This document shows positions 1 to 8,407 of a stretch of 64,000 nt of DNA, in pieces. A program made the position numbers and the translations under genes. The notes under the pieces are model-generated. The model had not been told where the DNA came from. It made no database searches and worked only from the letters and a program-made list of their open reading frames with translations. The stretch is from Dehalococcoidia bacterium. Its GTDB lineage: Bacteria; Chloroflexota; Dehalococcoidia; E44-bin15. How positions within the stretch are numbered: position 1 is the first letter of the stretch; each line of letters begins with the position of its first letter. The stretch lies in the NCBI GenBank assembly GCA_041649635.1, contig JBAZMV010000004.1:181101-245100 (forward strand), in the 5' to 3' direction.

Positions 1-1
1 A

Positions 2-181
2 TGGCTGCTGCAGTCGGACAACCTACATCTAATCCAGTGGTTCGGCAGGTACGGTGCGGAGGCTGAGGTTTCGGCCTATTTTACGCCACAGGAATGGTGG
101 CGTCTGGGTCCTAACGGCATAGTATGGGAGATCCAGCAGGTATATAAGAATTTTATCGGTGCTCTGGACGCGTATCTATAG
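2..181 (+). CDS. C-terminal end of a GH57-like glycosidase (5' truncated by window edge)
   Basis: An open frame enters from the left edge and ends with TAG at 179-181, giving 59 visible residues with no start codon. The visible part contains QSDNLHLIQWFG and YFTPQEWW and ends in an amphipathic helix (residues VYKNFIGALDAYL). The pattern LQxSD...YFxP followed by a terminal helix resembles the C-terminus of family-57 glycoside hydrolases (alpha-amylase/glucanotransferase type). That would fit the trehalose and glucan genes next to it. Only the tail is visible, so the family call is tentative. Confidence 0.45.
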   Translation, partial: WLLQSDNLHLIQWFGRYGAEAEVSAYFTPQEWWRLGPNGIVWEIQQVYKNFIGALDAYL

Positions 182-215
182 TTGGAGCAAGAGGTGGAAA
201 GGAGGAAGCGCTGAT

Positions 216-518
216 ATGACTAAGATACTAAAGGAACATGCCGAGAGGCGGCTGGCCAATGTGCCTGATAAGTATGTGTTCTGGTGCAATGACGGCTGTG
301 TTATACACAGTATAAGAGAATTAAAGGAAGCCCTGGAGTTTATGAGCGATGAGACTTACGCTTATCATGCCAGTAAAGAGAAAAACGATTTCAGCAACTG
401 GGTTAAGGACATAATCGGAGACGAAAAACTGGCAAGAGATTTATTCAAGTCATCCAATAAACGTCAGGCCGCTGATTACGTGAAAACCAGGGAGACGTTT
501 CTGCTAGGTAAAATCTAG
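216..518 (+). CDS. Small DUF5752-like protein
   Basis: This 100-residue protein starts at the ATG at 216, nine bases after a strong GGAGGA at 201-206; an upstream in-frame start at 159 lies inside the preceding gene and has no ribosome site. The core, residues ~35-80, carries YAYHASKEKNDFSNWVKD and then GDEKLA. The same signature (a YH pair, then NDFxxW, then an acidic D/E-x-L-A helix) occurs twice in the C-terminal tail of the MscS channel at 2889-4262. I match it to the DUF5752 type of domain; its molecular role is unknown. It closely follows the GH57-like gene (34-base gap) and is probably co-transcribed with it. It is likely cytoplasmic, with no signal peptide or membrane segment. Confidence 0.75.
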   Translation: MTKILKEHAERRLANVPDKYVFWCNDGCVIHSIRELKEALEFMSDETYAYHASKEKNDFSNWVKDIIGDEKLARDLFKSSNKRQAADYVKTRETFLLGKI

Positions 519-665
519 CGGGTTCGGATTATCTTTTACTTTCTTTCACAAACCACGAACACACCAAAATCGTAGACAGCTTTTACTGCAGAGGTTTCGT
601 ACCTCATCCTTTTCGTCGCGGCCTGTATTCTGCCACTTAGCACTTATACGTTGCGAATATTCCAG

Positions 666-1646
666 TCACTGCTTAGTCGCATCCGGTTTGGTGTCGCCAA
701 AATAGACCTTCATGTGCGGCCAGGGTATCTCTATACCTTCATCATCGAAGGCCCTCTTTATTCTCTTTCTGATTTCTCCCATGACATCCCATTGCATAAT
801 CGGTTTGGTATCGCCGAGAATCTTTAGATCGATGCCGGAATCCCCCAGGTTGTCGACCCTTAGCACTTGGGGAGCCTTGATAATGGATGGCTTCCAGAGG
901 GGCTCTTCAGCCATCTCCTTACATACGCGGTTTATCACTGCAATAGCATGGTCTAGATCGGTTCCATAGGATACGGAGATATTCAGGTTTACCCGTGACC
1001 ATTCCTTGGTGAAGTTGGAGATAATTCCACTCTCTCCATTGGGTATAAAGTGGACGATCCCGTCCAGGTCTCTCATTACGGTGCGTCTCATGTTTATCTC
1101 TTCCACTACGCCGCTTATGCTGCCTATCCTGACTACATCGCCGACGTTATATTGGTTTTCCATGATGATGAACAGTCCTGCGATCAGGTCGCGGATGAGA
1201 TACTGGGCGCCGAAACCGACAGCAACACCCACGATGCCGAATCCTGCTATGAGAGGTCCGATGTTGACACCCAGTTCAGACAGTATCATGAAGAGGGCTA
1301 TAACCAGTATCAATATGCCGCTGGTAACCACGAAAACCTTGGAGAGGGTCTTTGTCCTCTTCGCCTGCTCCTCTTTGGCTTTGCTGCTCCATTTGCCTTT
1401 GCCCATCGTTATCTGCATGGCGTGAGGAATGGCTTTGCGTAATGCAAGATATAGTAATGTAGAGAAAACGATGATAAGCAGGATTCTCACGCCGTGATCT
1501 ATAAACCAGTCCTTGCCATGAGTGGCAAACCAGTCGTCGGGCACGAGTTCTTTGGCCGCAAAATATAAGGCGGCGACGATGATTAACAGAATAACGGTCC
1601 ATATAGAGTACGATTTTAGTTTGTGTTTAAGATTTTTTCTTTCCAT
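666..1646 (-). CDS. MscS-family small-conductance mechanosensitive channel
   Basis: A 326-residue membrane channel that releases solutes on hypo-osmotic shock. Hydrophobic segments lie at about 13-31, 51-68 and 103-125, followed by the glycine/alanine-rich pore helix (GFGIVGVAVGFGAQYLIRD, ~135-153) and the MscS beta domain (NQYNVGDVVRIG, ~164-175). A basic stretch at 80-100 separates TM2 and TM3. Length and order match the short MscS family. The start has AGAGGT five bases upstream. It is the last gene of a minus-strand run with treT and a second MscS, which suggests one osmotic-response unit. Confidence 0.93.
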   Translation of the reverse strand: MERKNLKHKLKSYSIWTVILLIIVAALYFAAKELVPDDWFATHGKDWFIDHGVRILLIIVFSTLLYLALRKAIPHAMQITMGKGKWSSKAKEEQAKRTKTLSKVFVVTSGILILVIALFMILSELGVNIGPLIAGFGIVGVAVGFGAQYLIRDLIAGLFIIMENQYNVGDVVRIGSISGVVEEINMRRTVMRDLDGIVHFIPNGESGIISNFTKEWSRVNLNISVSYGTDLDHAIAVINRVCKEMAEEPLWKPSIIKAPQVLRVDNLGDSGIDLKILGDTKPIMQWDVMGEIRKRIKRAFDDEGIEIPWPHMKVYFGDTKPDATKQ

Positions 1647-1674
1647 TTTTTACCTCTAGCAGTTGTCTCTTAGA

Positions 1675-2892
1675 TTATAACTCTATAATATCGCCAGAGT
1701 TCTCCAGCGAAAGAAAGATCAGCAGGTAGTCTCTAAGGTGCCTCGTTATAAGGAAGTTTTGCCTTACATGCTCCCTGCCGTTTTTACCGAGCCAGTTCGC
1801 GTATTCAGGATTAGCTAGAAGCTGTTTTATCGCGTAGGCTGTCCCAGGTATCCCGTGCGAGAGAAGCCCGGTGAATCGATTTCTCACTTGCAGCGGTATG
1901 CCGCCTACGGCCGATGCCACCACGGGCCGGGCTTTCCACAGGGCTTCGCTCACGGTTAGCCCGAAGCCTTCGCCCAGAGATTTCTGAACTATCACGGTCG
2001 ATGCCCTCTGCAGCGCATTTATTTCGATATCGCTTCCCGGAGGAATCAGCAATACATGGATGTCCGGATTGTTTCCCGCTACTTCCCGCACCTCGGCCAG
2101 AACTTTATCCGATTCCGGGTCGTCCGTGGCGGTGCCGCCGCCCAGCACCAGCCTGCAATCTATGTTTTTCTTTACCATCTCAAAGGCGCGTATCAAGCCG
2201 ACCGGATCCTTCAAATAGTCGTATCTTGATATCTGGGTAATTATCGGCTTGTCTCTCGGCACGCCGTATTTGGATAGAACCGAGTCCACGGTTTCAGCCG
2301 GCAGATCCCTGTTCTTGTCGCTCAGCGGGTCGATTGAAGGCGGGACGAGGAACTGCCTGATAGGCAATTCAGTGGAGAACGCTGGCGCCGAGAAAACGCT
2401 GGCGTCGTATTGTACTACCATTGGCAGCAGGAATTCCCACACCGCCGGATTCGGATGCGAGATGTCGATGTGGCATCTCCATATCCATTTCCCTCCTAAT
2501 TCATTTTTGCGGGCGATAAGGCCTATCGGCTGCGGGTCGTGGATGTAAACGAAATCGCCGTTAATTTCCGTTTCCTGTATGTTTCTATCGGTCGTCTCCT
2601 GAAAATATGCGAAGTCAACAGGCGTAATTTTCTCCTGCCTGCCATGGAGCGCGTTGTGGAATCTCTTTGTCACCTGGAAAAATTCGTCGTTGCCCTTTAT
2701 CACGTTCCAGCGCGCGTCCACGCCGAGCTGAGAGCACAGCGGTATCATGCGGCTGAGTATCTCCGCCACGCCGCCGCCGCTGAAGGTGGAGTTGATGTTC
2801 TGGATAACCTTGCCGGAGAGCTTGTCGGCGAGGTAGCGCAGTTCGTCGATGGCGCTCTTTCCGATGACAGGCTCGTATTCGGCGATGCTTAT
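1675..2892 (-). CDS. treT: Trehalose synthase TreT-type GT4 glycosyltransferase, probable AUA start
   Basis: TreT joins an NDP-glucose to glucose to form trehalose. The GT-B protein shows the N-terminal signature NINSTFSGGGVAEIL, a central QISRYDYLKDP segment (acceptor/donor hinge) and the C-terminal donor motif EGFGLTVSEALW. ATG, GTG or TTG starts give only a truncated protein beginning inside the N-terminal signature (GTG at 2769). The same frame runs upstream without a stop through a recognisable TreT N-terminus (AEYEPVIGKSAIDELRYL). The only well placed initiator is ATA at 2890-2892, which overlaps the TAA stop of the upstream MscS gene as ATAA, in the way ATGA overlaps normally do. From there the protein is 405 residues, the usual TreT length. 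Either AUA is used as the start or one base is miscalled. Confidence 0.88.
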   Translation of the reverse strand: MSIAEYEPVIGKSAIDELRYLADKLSGKVIQNINSTFSGGGVAEILSRMIPLCSQLGVDARWNVIKGNDEFFQVTKRFHNALHGRQEKITPVDFAYFQETTDRNIQETEINGDFVYIHDPQPIGLIARKNELGGKWIWRCHIDISHPNPAVWEFLLPMVVQYDASVFSAPAFSTELPIRQFLVPPSIDPLSDKNRDLPAETVDSVLSKYGVPRDKPIITQISRYDYLKDPVGLIRAFEMVKKNIDCRLVLGGGTATDDPESDKVLAEVREVAGNNPDIHVLLIPPGSDIEINALQRASTVIVQKSLGEGFGLTVSEALWKARPVVASAVGGIPLQVRNRFTGLLSHGIPGTAYAIKQLLANPEYANWLGKNGREHVRQNFLITRHLRDYLLIFLSLENSGDIIEL

Positions 2893-4262
2893 TTTATGCG
2901 TTTTTCGACCAGTTGTATTAGCGCTGATCGCAGTCCCTCCAAGCTATATGTATACGGGTCAAGCCTCGCGATATCCCTGCTGAGCTCGGTCTCGTCAAGG
3001 TTCTCTTCGAGCCACGTAGAGAAGTCGTTGGAGCCCTTACCGAGCCTCATCCTCGACTCGAAGACATGGTAATACAAAGAGTTCAAGCTTATCTTGCGCA
3101 ATGTTTCGACGAATTCCCTGAGATCCTCTGCCTGATACGGCGTTGGCAGGATGACGCTTACCGACTTCATAAAATGGAACTCTTCCCCGTCCATGGCGCT
3201 TCTGCCTATACAGGAGGCATCAGACATATTCTCCTCGATTATGCCGATGATTCGATCCCTCAGCGCTCCCAAGGAGGTGAATTCAAAGGTATCGACGCTG
3301 GCAAGCTTCTCTCCCAGGATATCGTTGCCTAAGGCATCGCTCACCCAGACGGCGAAGTCGTTACTGGGCTCCGGCGTTAGATAATGGTGCTCTTCTAAGA
3401 AGTGGTGCGTGTGGTAGTAAATCACCGAATCAGGTACCGATCTCAGATTTTCCAGCAGCCCGCCCAGCGTTTTGGCTTTCAATCCGGTTAGCTCGGTGAG
3501 GTTCAGCCGGCTGTTGAACAAGAAGGGAGTTTTGGCCTTCTTCAACTGTTGTCCGTATACCGTAACCGTGTTGAGCATTAGTTTCTTGTTCGGAATAACC
3601 AGGAGATGCTCATCTGTCGTCGTTATACTGGTATTGCTCCAGTTTATCTCAACGACGTTTCCCGATTCGCCCGACTCCAGCGTGATATAGTCACCGGGTT
3701 TTATGCGCTCCGTCATGCCGATCTGAATCCTTGCGGCCGCGTTCGTCAGCGGCTCCCTGAAAGCAAGCGCAACGGCTATTATGACTACCGCCATGATAAG
3801 AAGAAGAGGGCTCAGCGGCACAACCCAGATAGTTAGAAGCATTATCAAGCAGAATATGGTTGCAGCGATCCTGATTGCGTTGATGGCAAAGACGGCTGCG
3901 GGATTAGGTGCTTTTATTCTTCTCGCGTACAGTCTTATCAATTTTTCACTTAAGCTGATGACGACCCACGACAGGTGTATGACAAATGCGGTGGATATGA
4001 GCTTACTGGCGATATCCTTAACATTGACGGGAGCTATCGATGACTGTATTGCTATATATACTCCTAACAGAAGGAACCAGTACAAGAAGGGCCCGTGGGT
4101 GACTTTCAGTACGATTCCTTTTCCCTCCCATCGCGACTTGGCCTGCCAGCGCTTGAGCCTGGCATACGTGATACTTCTCAGCCATAGACCGACGGAACAA
4201 GCAGCGAGAAATAGCAGTACCGGCTTCGCTATCTCTATCCAATTATCCTGTAGCCACTCCAT
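2889..4262 (-). CDS. MscS-family channel with two C-terminal DUF5752-like repeats
   Basis: A 457-residue channel. Hydrophobic helices lie at about 11-30, 55-75, 90-105 and 130-167; the last runs into the MscS domain (ERIKPGDYITLESGESGNVV, ~185-204). After the MscS beta domain there are two copies of a ~90-residue module, at ~260-346 and ~365-457. Each has YYH, then NDFxxW, then an acidic helix and a terminal LxxLRxxI helix. The same module forms the stand-alone protein at 216-518, so the domain probably links channel gating to a cytosolic partner or ligand. Its stop codon overlaps the treT start by four bases, which implies translational coupling with trehalose synthesis. Confidence 0.88.
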   Translation of the reverse strand: MEWLQDNWIEIAKPVLLFLAACSVGLWLRSITYARLKRWQAKSRWEGKGIVLKVTHGPFLYWFLLLGVYIAIQSSIAPVNVKDIASKLISTAFVIHLSWVVISLSEKLIRLYARRIKAPNPAAVFAINAIRIAATIFCLIMLLTIWVVPLSPLLLIMAVVIIAVALAFREPLTNAAARIQIGMTERIKPGDYITLESGESGNVVEINWSNTSITTTDEHLLVIPNKKLMLNTVTVYGQQLKKAKTPFLFNSRLNLTELTGLKAKTLGGLLENLRSVPDSVIYYHTHHFLEEHHYLTPEPSNDFAVWVSDALGNDILGEKLASVDTFEFTSLGALRDRIIGIIEENMSDASCIGRSAMDGEEFHFMKSVSVILPTPYQAEDLREFVETLRKISLNSLYYHVFESRMRLGKGSNDFSTWLEENLDETELSRDIARLDPYTYSLEGLRSALIQLVEKRIK

Positions 4263-4416
4263 CCGTCGAATCCCTTATTCTACCAATCCTTTTAACGCTA
4301 ACCGATGTATAACTTCCCGATGAGCCCGTCTACCTCGTCCGTTAAATTGAGAAAATAATGCTCTGCGCTTTTAGTCTGAATCGATGTAGGGCCGTCTGAA
4401 CAGTAAGTGATTCACT

Positions 4417-5907
4417 TTATCCACCGAATTCCAGCTTGGCCAGCTCAGTCACTATATCCGCGGCCCATTTGTAGATGTTATTCTCCTTGACTATTTCACG
4501 CATCTTTCGCATGCGTTTTTTCTGCTCGTCTTCCGGCATCTCTATCGCCGTTTTGATAGCGTCGGCCAGCTGATCGGTAGCGTAGGGATTTACAAGCAGT
4601 GCGTCGGAGAGTTCACGGGCGGCGCCGGTGAACTGGCTCAGAATAAGCACGCCGTCCTCATTGCAGCGGCTGGCAACGTATTCCTTAGCCACCAGGTTCA
4701 TTCCGTCGTGAAGCGAACTAACTATACAGAAACCGGCCATTCTGCGCAAAGCCGTAAGAGTAATCTGATCTTCCAGGTTCTTGACATACACTATCGGCTT
4801 CCAGCGTCCCGTCGCATATTTCCAGTTGATAGCGGCTACCATAAAATCTATTTCTTCGTTAAGCTTCTGGTACGGACTTACCTTTACGCGGCTTTCCACT
4901 CCAGCCTGAATGAACACAACCTTGCCCTGGTACTGCGGATATTTCTCCAGAAAACGATCCAGCGCTTTCAACCTGTCCGGGATGCCTTTGGTGTAGTCGA
5001 TCCTGTCCATACCTACTCCGATGATCTCGTCGTATATGCCCAGATCGTTCTTTAACGTCTCTATCTCGTTGCTCACTGCATCCGATGGGGCGTCCTCGCT
5101 CAGTTGCTCATAGTCCACGCTGATCGGGAACGGCAGCACCGCGGTTTTCTTGCCTCCGTATGTGATCTCATTCTGCTCTTTGTCTATTCGCGCCTCCAGC
5201 ATCCTGTCCACAGTGTCCATGAAATTGAAGCAATCGTAGCGAATGTGAAAACCCATGATGTCATTGCTGAGGAGACCGGCCAGCACGTCTTCCTTCCAGG
5301 GGCATATCCGGAAGGCCTCCGGATTGGGCCACGGTATGTGCCAGAACTGTGCGGTGATAATGTTCGGGTTCCTTTCCTTCAGCATCTTCGGCAGCATGGC
5401 CAGATGGTAATCCTGGATAAAAACAAAGGCCTTTCTATCGCCCACCTCGTCTATTACGCTGTCGGCGAATCGTGCATTAACCTTAACGTAAGTGTTCCAG
5501 TCGGCCTCATCGAAGATCGGACGGGTATAGACTATGTGGCATAAAGGCCAGAGACCGTTATTGGCAAAGCCGTAGTAATAACCGTTCTGCTCCTCTTTTG
5601 AAAGCCATATTCTCTTAAGCGAATAGCGCGGCTTATCCGGCGGTACGCCAACCTTGTTCTGCTCGTCTACGACTTCCCTGTCGGCATTGCCGCTGCCGTG
5701 TGCGACCCAGGTTCCGCCGCACGCTTTCATAATAGGGTCCAGGGCGACGGTGAGCCCGCTGGCCGGCCTTTGTACCGTTATCCTTCGCTGCAAGTAATTG
5801 TGTATGTAGGGCTCCCGGTTAGAAACCACAATAAACAGGTAGCCTTCCAATTTCTGCTTTACCAGATCTTTGAGTTCTTCTTGTGTCCACATAAGCGCTT
5901 CTCCCAA
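4417..5907 (-). CDS. otsA: Trehalose-6-phosphate synthase (GT20)
   Basis: OtsA transfers glucose from an NDP-glucose to glucose-6-phosphate. The 496-residue protein shows the GT20 landmarks in order: SNREPY (~30), GSGNAD (~71), QDYHLAMLPK (~165), FWHIPWPNPEAF (~188), GFHIRYDCFNFM (~219), GMDRIDYTKGIPDRLKA (~300, phosphate/donor loop) and SLHDGMNLVAKEYVASR (~400). The first five residues may be leader; an alternative start is the ATG at residue 6. No trehalose-6-phosphatase is visible in this window, so either it lies elsewhere or the product is used otherwise. Some GT20 members make glucosylglycerol phosphate, which cannot be excluded from sequence alone. It is transcribed divergently from glgP. 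Confidence 0.9.
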   Translation of the reverse strand: MGEALMWTQEELKDLVKQKLEGYLFIVVSNREPYIHNYLQRRITVQRPASGLTVALDPIMKACGGTWVAHGSGNADREVVDEQNKVGVPPDKPRYSLKRIWLSKEEQNGYYYGFANNGLWPLCHIVYTRPIFDEADWNTYVKVNARFADSVIDEVGDRKAFVFIQDYHLAMLPKMLKERNPNIITAQFWHIPWPNPEAFRICPWKEDVLAGLLSNDIMGFHIRYDCFNFMDTVDRMLEARIDKEQNEITYGGKKTAVLPFPISVDYEQLSEDAPSDAVSNEIETLKNDLGIYDEIIGVGMDRIDYTKGIPDRLKALDRFLEKYPQYQGKVVFIQAGVESRVKVSPYQKLNEEIDFMVAAINWKYATGRWKPIVYVKNLEDQITLTALRRMAGFCIVSSLHDGMNLVAKEYVASRCNEDGVLILSQFTGAARELSDALLVNPYATDQLADAIKTAIEMPEDEQKKRMRKMREIVKENNIYKWAADIVTELAKLEFGG

Positions 5908-6226
5908 ACTTGGTATTCTTGTGAGAATAGGCTAATCGGGGTCGCCTCAACGGTATCATTACGTATGACTACATAGCGAGTGTTATCTACCATACATAAT
6001 ATGCGAGACCTTGTCAACCATCTTGCATGAATGGTCAAGTTGATTTAAACCGGTCGATTCTAAACTTGCGACAACCGGGCTGAATGGTTTTAGCCTACGG
6101 GCCCATGAAGCGTTGCAGCGGTTCGGTGCATCGTTGAGACAAACATATTTAATCATGACGCCATGTGTATTTTTTTCATCGATATGGTAACATACATCTA
6201 GTCATTTTTCGGGTGGAAAATATTGT
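5908..6226. other. Divergent intergenic region between otsA and glgP
   Basis: A 319-base non-coding gap from which otsA (minus) and glgP (plus) diverge. It is more AT-rich than the flanking genes, as expected for back-to-back promoters. I could not find a clean -35/-10 pair with standard spacing on either strand, nor a long inverted repeat or RNA gene. Confidence 0.6.
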
Positions 6227-8371
6227 ATGGACAACGTAACGCCTAAACTTGAGTTGCCGCATAGCCTATCCGGGCTCAACGAGCTTGCATATAACCTGTG
6301 GTGGAGCTGGCATTCCGACGCCAGACAGCTGTTTCGCGAGCTGGATTATCAGATATGGAATCTCAGCTCCCATAATCCGGTGAAGCAGTTGCAGCAGATG
6401 AAGTATTACCGCAAGGAAGCGGCGGCCAAAGACCTCAAGTACACCGATCTATATGATTCGGTAATGGAGAGGTTTCATGCCGACATGGAGTCCGAAAAGA
6501 AGTGGTTCGCCCAGAAGTATCCCGAGCAAGCGAACAGGCCGATAGCATTCTTCTCTGCCGAGTTCGCCATTCACAATGCCCTGCCGATATATGCCGGAGG
6601 GCTCGGTGTCCTGGCCGGCGATATCTGCAAGGAGGCCAGTGATCTGGGCATTCCTCTGGTCGGCGTCGGGTTCATGTATCCCAGCGGATACTTTTCTCAG
6701 CGCATATCCGTTGACGGATGGCAGGAGGAGGATCACAGGCAGCTCAATTTCAGGGAAGCCCCTATCAGAGCAGTAAATGATTCGGAGGGGCGTCCGCTCA
6801 GGGCCAGTGTGCAATTGGGAGACAGGCAGGTCTCGATCGCCGTCTGGCATGTAGGCGTGGGGAGCGTGGATCTTTATCTTCTGGATACGGATGTGGAGGA
6901 GAATACCCCTTCCGATCGTTCCCTGGCCTCGCAACTCTATGTCTCCGACTGGGAGTGGCGCATTCAGCAGGAGATCGTGCTCGGGATCGGGGGCGTTCGT
7001 GTCTTAAGATTGCTGGGCAAGGAGCCTGTACTGTGGCATATTAATGAAGGGCATACTTCCTTCATGATAGCCGAGCGTATCAGGGAGGAGGTGGAGAGAG
7101 GGATGCCTTTCGATGAGGCGGTGAGAAAGATCAGGGCCTCCACTATCTTCACGACTCATACGCCGGTTCCAGCAGGCCATGACGTGTTTCCCGTTTACCT
7201 TGTCGATAAGTATCTGAACAACTACTGGGGGCTTTCTGGTATAGATAGAGATAAGATCCTTGAGTTAGGCAGGGAGGAAACTACGGGCGATCGCGCCTTT
7301 AACATGACGGCTTTCGCCATAAGAATGTCGCAGAGCACAAACGGTGTCAGCAAGCTTCACGGCGGCGTGGCCAGGAAGATGTGGCTTGACCTCTGGCCTG
7401 ACTTGAGCGAGGATCAAGCGCCGATCTCATCCGTAACTAACGGTGTCCATATACCGACATGGCTGTCTCCGGAGATGGGCGAGCTGTTCGACATGTATTT
7501 CGCGGAGGACTGGGCTCAGAGGCAGGATGATCCGGATATGTGGCAGGACGTGTGGAAGATTCCCAACCGCGAGTTCTGGGAGACCAGGCTGGATCTTAAG
7601 AGGAAGCTTATGGGTGCTATGCGGGCACGCGCGCAGAAGCGGTGGGCCATCGGCGGCGCGGAAGCGCAGCAGCTGCTGTCCATGGGTACGCTTTTTCACC
7701 CCGAGGTGCTGACAATAGGCTTTGTGCGCCGCTTCGCGACGTATAAGCGGCCCGATCTGCTCTTCAGGGACGTGGAACGTCTGATGTGCATGGTAACAGA
7801 TCCCTGGAGGCCGATACAGATCATATTCGCCGGTAAGTCACATCCGGCGGACACTAACGCCAAACAGCTTCTACAGAGCGTTTACAAGCTGGCCACGGAC
7901 AGGCGTTTTCACGGCCGCATCGCATTTGTTGAGGACTATGATATGCATATAGCGCACTACCTGGTTCAGGGCGTTGACATCTGGCTGAACGTTCCGCGCC
8001 GTCTTAAAGAAGCAAGCGGGACAAGCGGGATGAAGGCGGCGATAAACGGCACGCTTAACCTCAGCGTGCGCGACGGATGGTGGGAGGAGGGATACAACGG
8101 CAGGAACGGCTGGGCAGTTGACGGCGGCCCGGAGCGGGCATATTCGGAAGATGAGGATAACGCGGACGCGGAATCGATATACCGTCTCCTGGAGGAGGAG
8201 ATAATACCGTTGTTCTACGCCAGGGATCGCACTATGCTGCCGCACAAGTGGATAGAGAAGTCAAAGGAATCGATTTGCTCAATCACACCGCAGTTTTCGG
8301 CCAGGCGCATGATGAAGGAATACGTCGATAATATCTATATACCCGTAATCAAGGCGCAGTCCGGTGCGTAG
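6227..8371 (+). CDS. glgP: Alpha-glucan phosphorylase (GT35)
   Basis: This phosphorylase releases glucose-1-phosphate from glycogen or maltodextrin. The 714-residue protein is the short bacterial/archaeal form. It opens with the LNELAYNLWWSWHSDA domain (residues ~17-32), then FFSAEFAIHNALPIYAGGLGVLAGD (~105-129), GGVRVLRLLG, HINEGHTSFM (~269) and TTHTPVPAGHDVF (~307). The pyridoxal-phosphate lysine region KEASGTSGMKAAINGTLNLS lies at ~593. Glucose-1-phosphate produced here could be activated and used by TreT or OtsA next door, so the block can interconvert storage glucan and the osmolyte trehalose. Confidence 0.95.
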   Translation: MDNVTPKLELPHSLSGLNELAYNLWWSWHSDARQLFRELDYQIWNLSSHNPVKQLQQMKYYRKEAAAKDLKYTDLYDSVMERFHADMESEKKWFAQKYPEQANRPIAFFSAEFAIHNALPIYAGGLGVLAGDICKEASDLGIPLVGVGFMYPSGYFSQRISVDGWQEEDHRQLNFREAPIRAVNDSEGRPLRASVQLGDRQVSIAVWHVGVGSVDLYLLDTDVEENTPSDRSLASQLYVSDWEWRIQQEIVLGIGGVRVLRLLGKEPVLWHINEGHTSFMIAERIREEVERGMPFDEAVRKIRASTIFTTHTPVPAGHDVFPVYLVDKYLNNYWGLSGIDRDKILELGREETTGDRAFNMTAFAIRMSQSTNGVSKLHGGVARKMWLDLWPDLSEDQAPISSVTNGVHIPTWLSPEMGELFDMYFAEDWAQRQDDPDMWQDVWKIPNREFWETRLDLKRKLMGAMRARAQKRWAIGGAEAQQLLSMGTLFHPEVLTIGFVRRFATYKRPDLLFRDVERLMCMVTDPWRPIQIIFAGKSHPADTNAKQLLQSVYKLATDRRFHGRIAFVEDYDMHIAHYLVQGVDIWLNVPRRLKEASGTSGMKAAINGTLNLSVRDGWWEEGYNGRNGWAVDGGPERAYSEDEDNADAESIYRLLEEEIIPLFYARDRTMLPHKWIEKSKESICSITPQFSARRMMKEYVDNIYIPVIKAQSGA

Positions 8372-8407
8372 ACACCGAATATGTGCTGTTATTAAGGTTG
8401 GTGCAAA

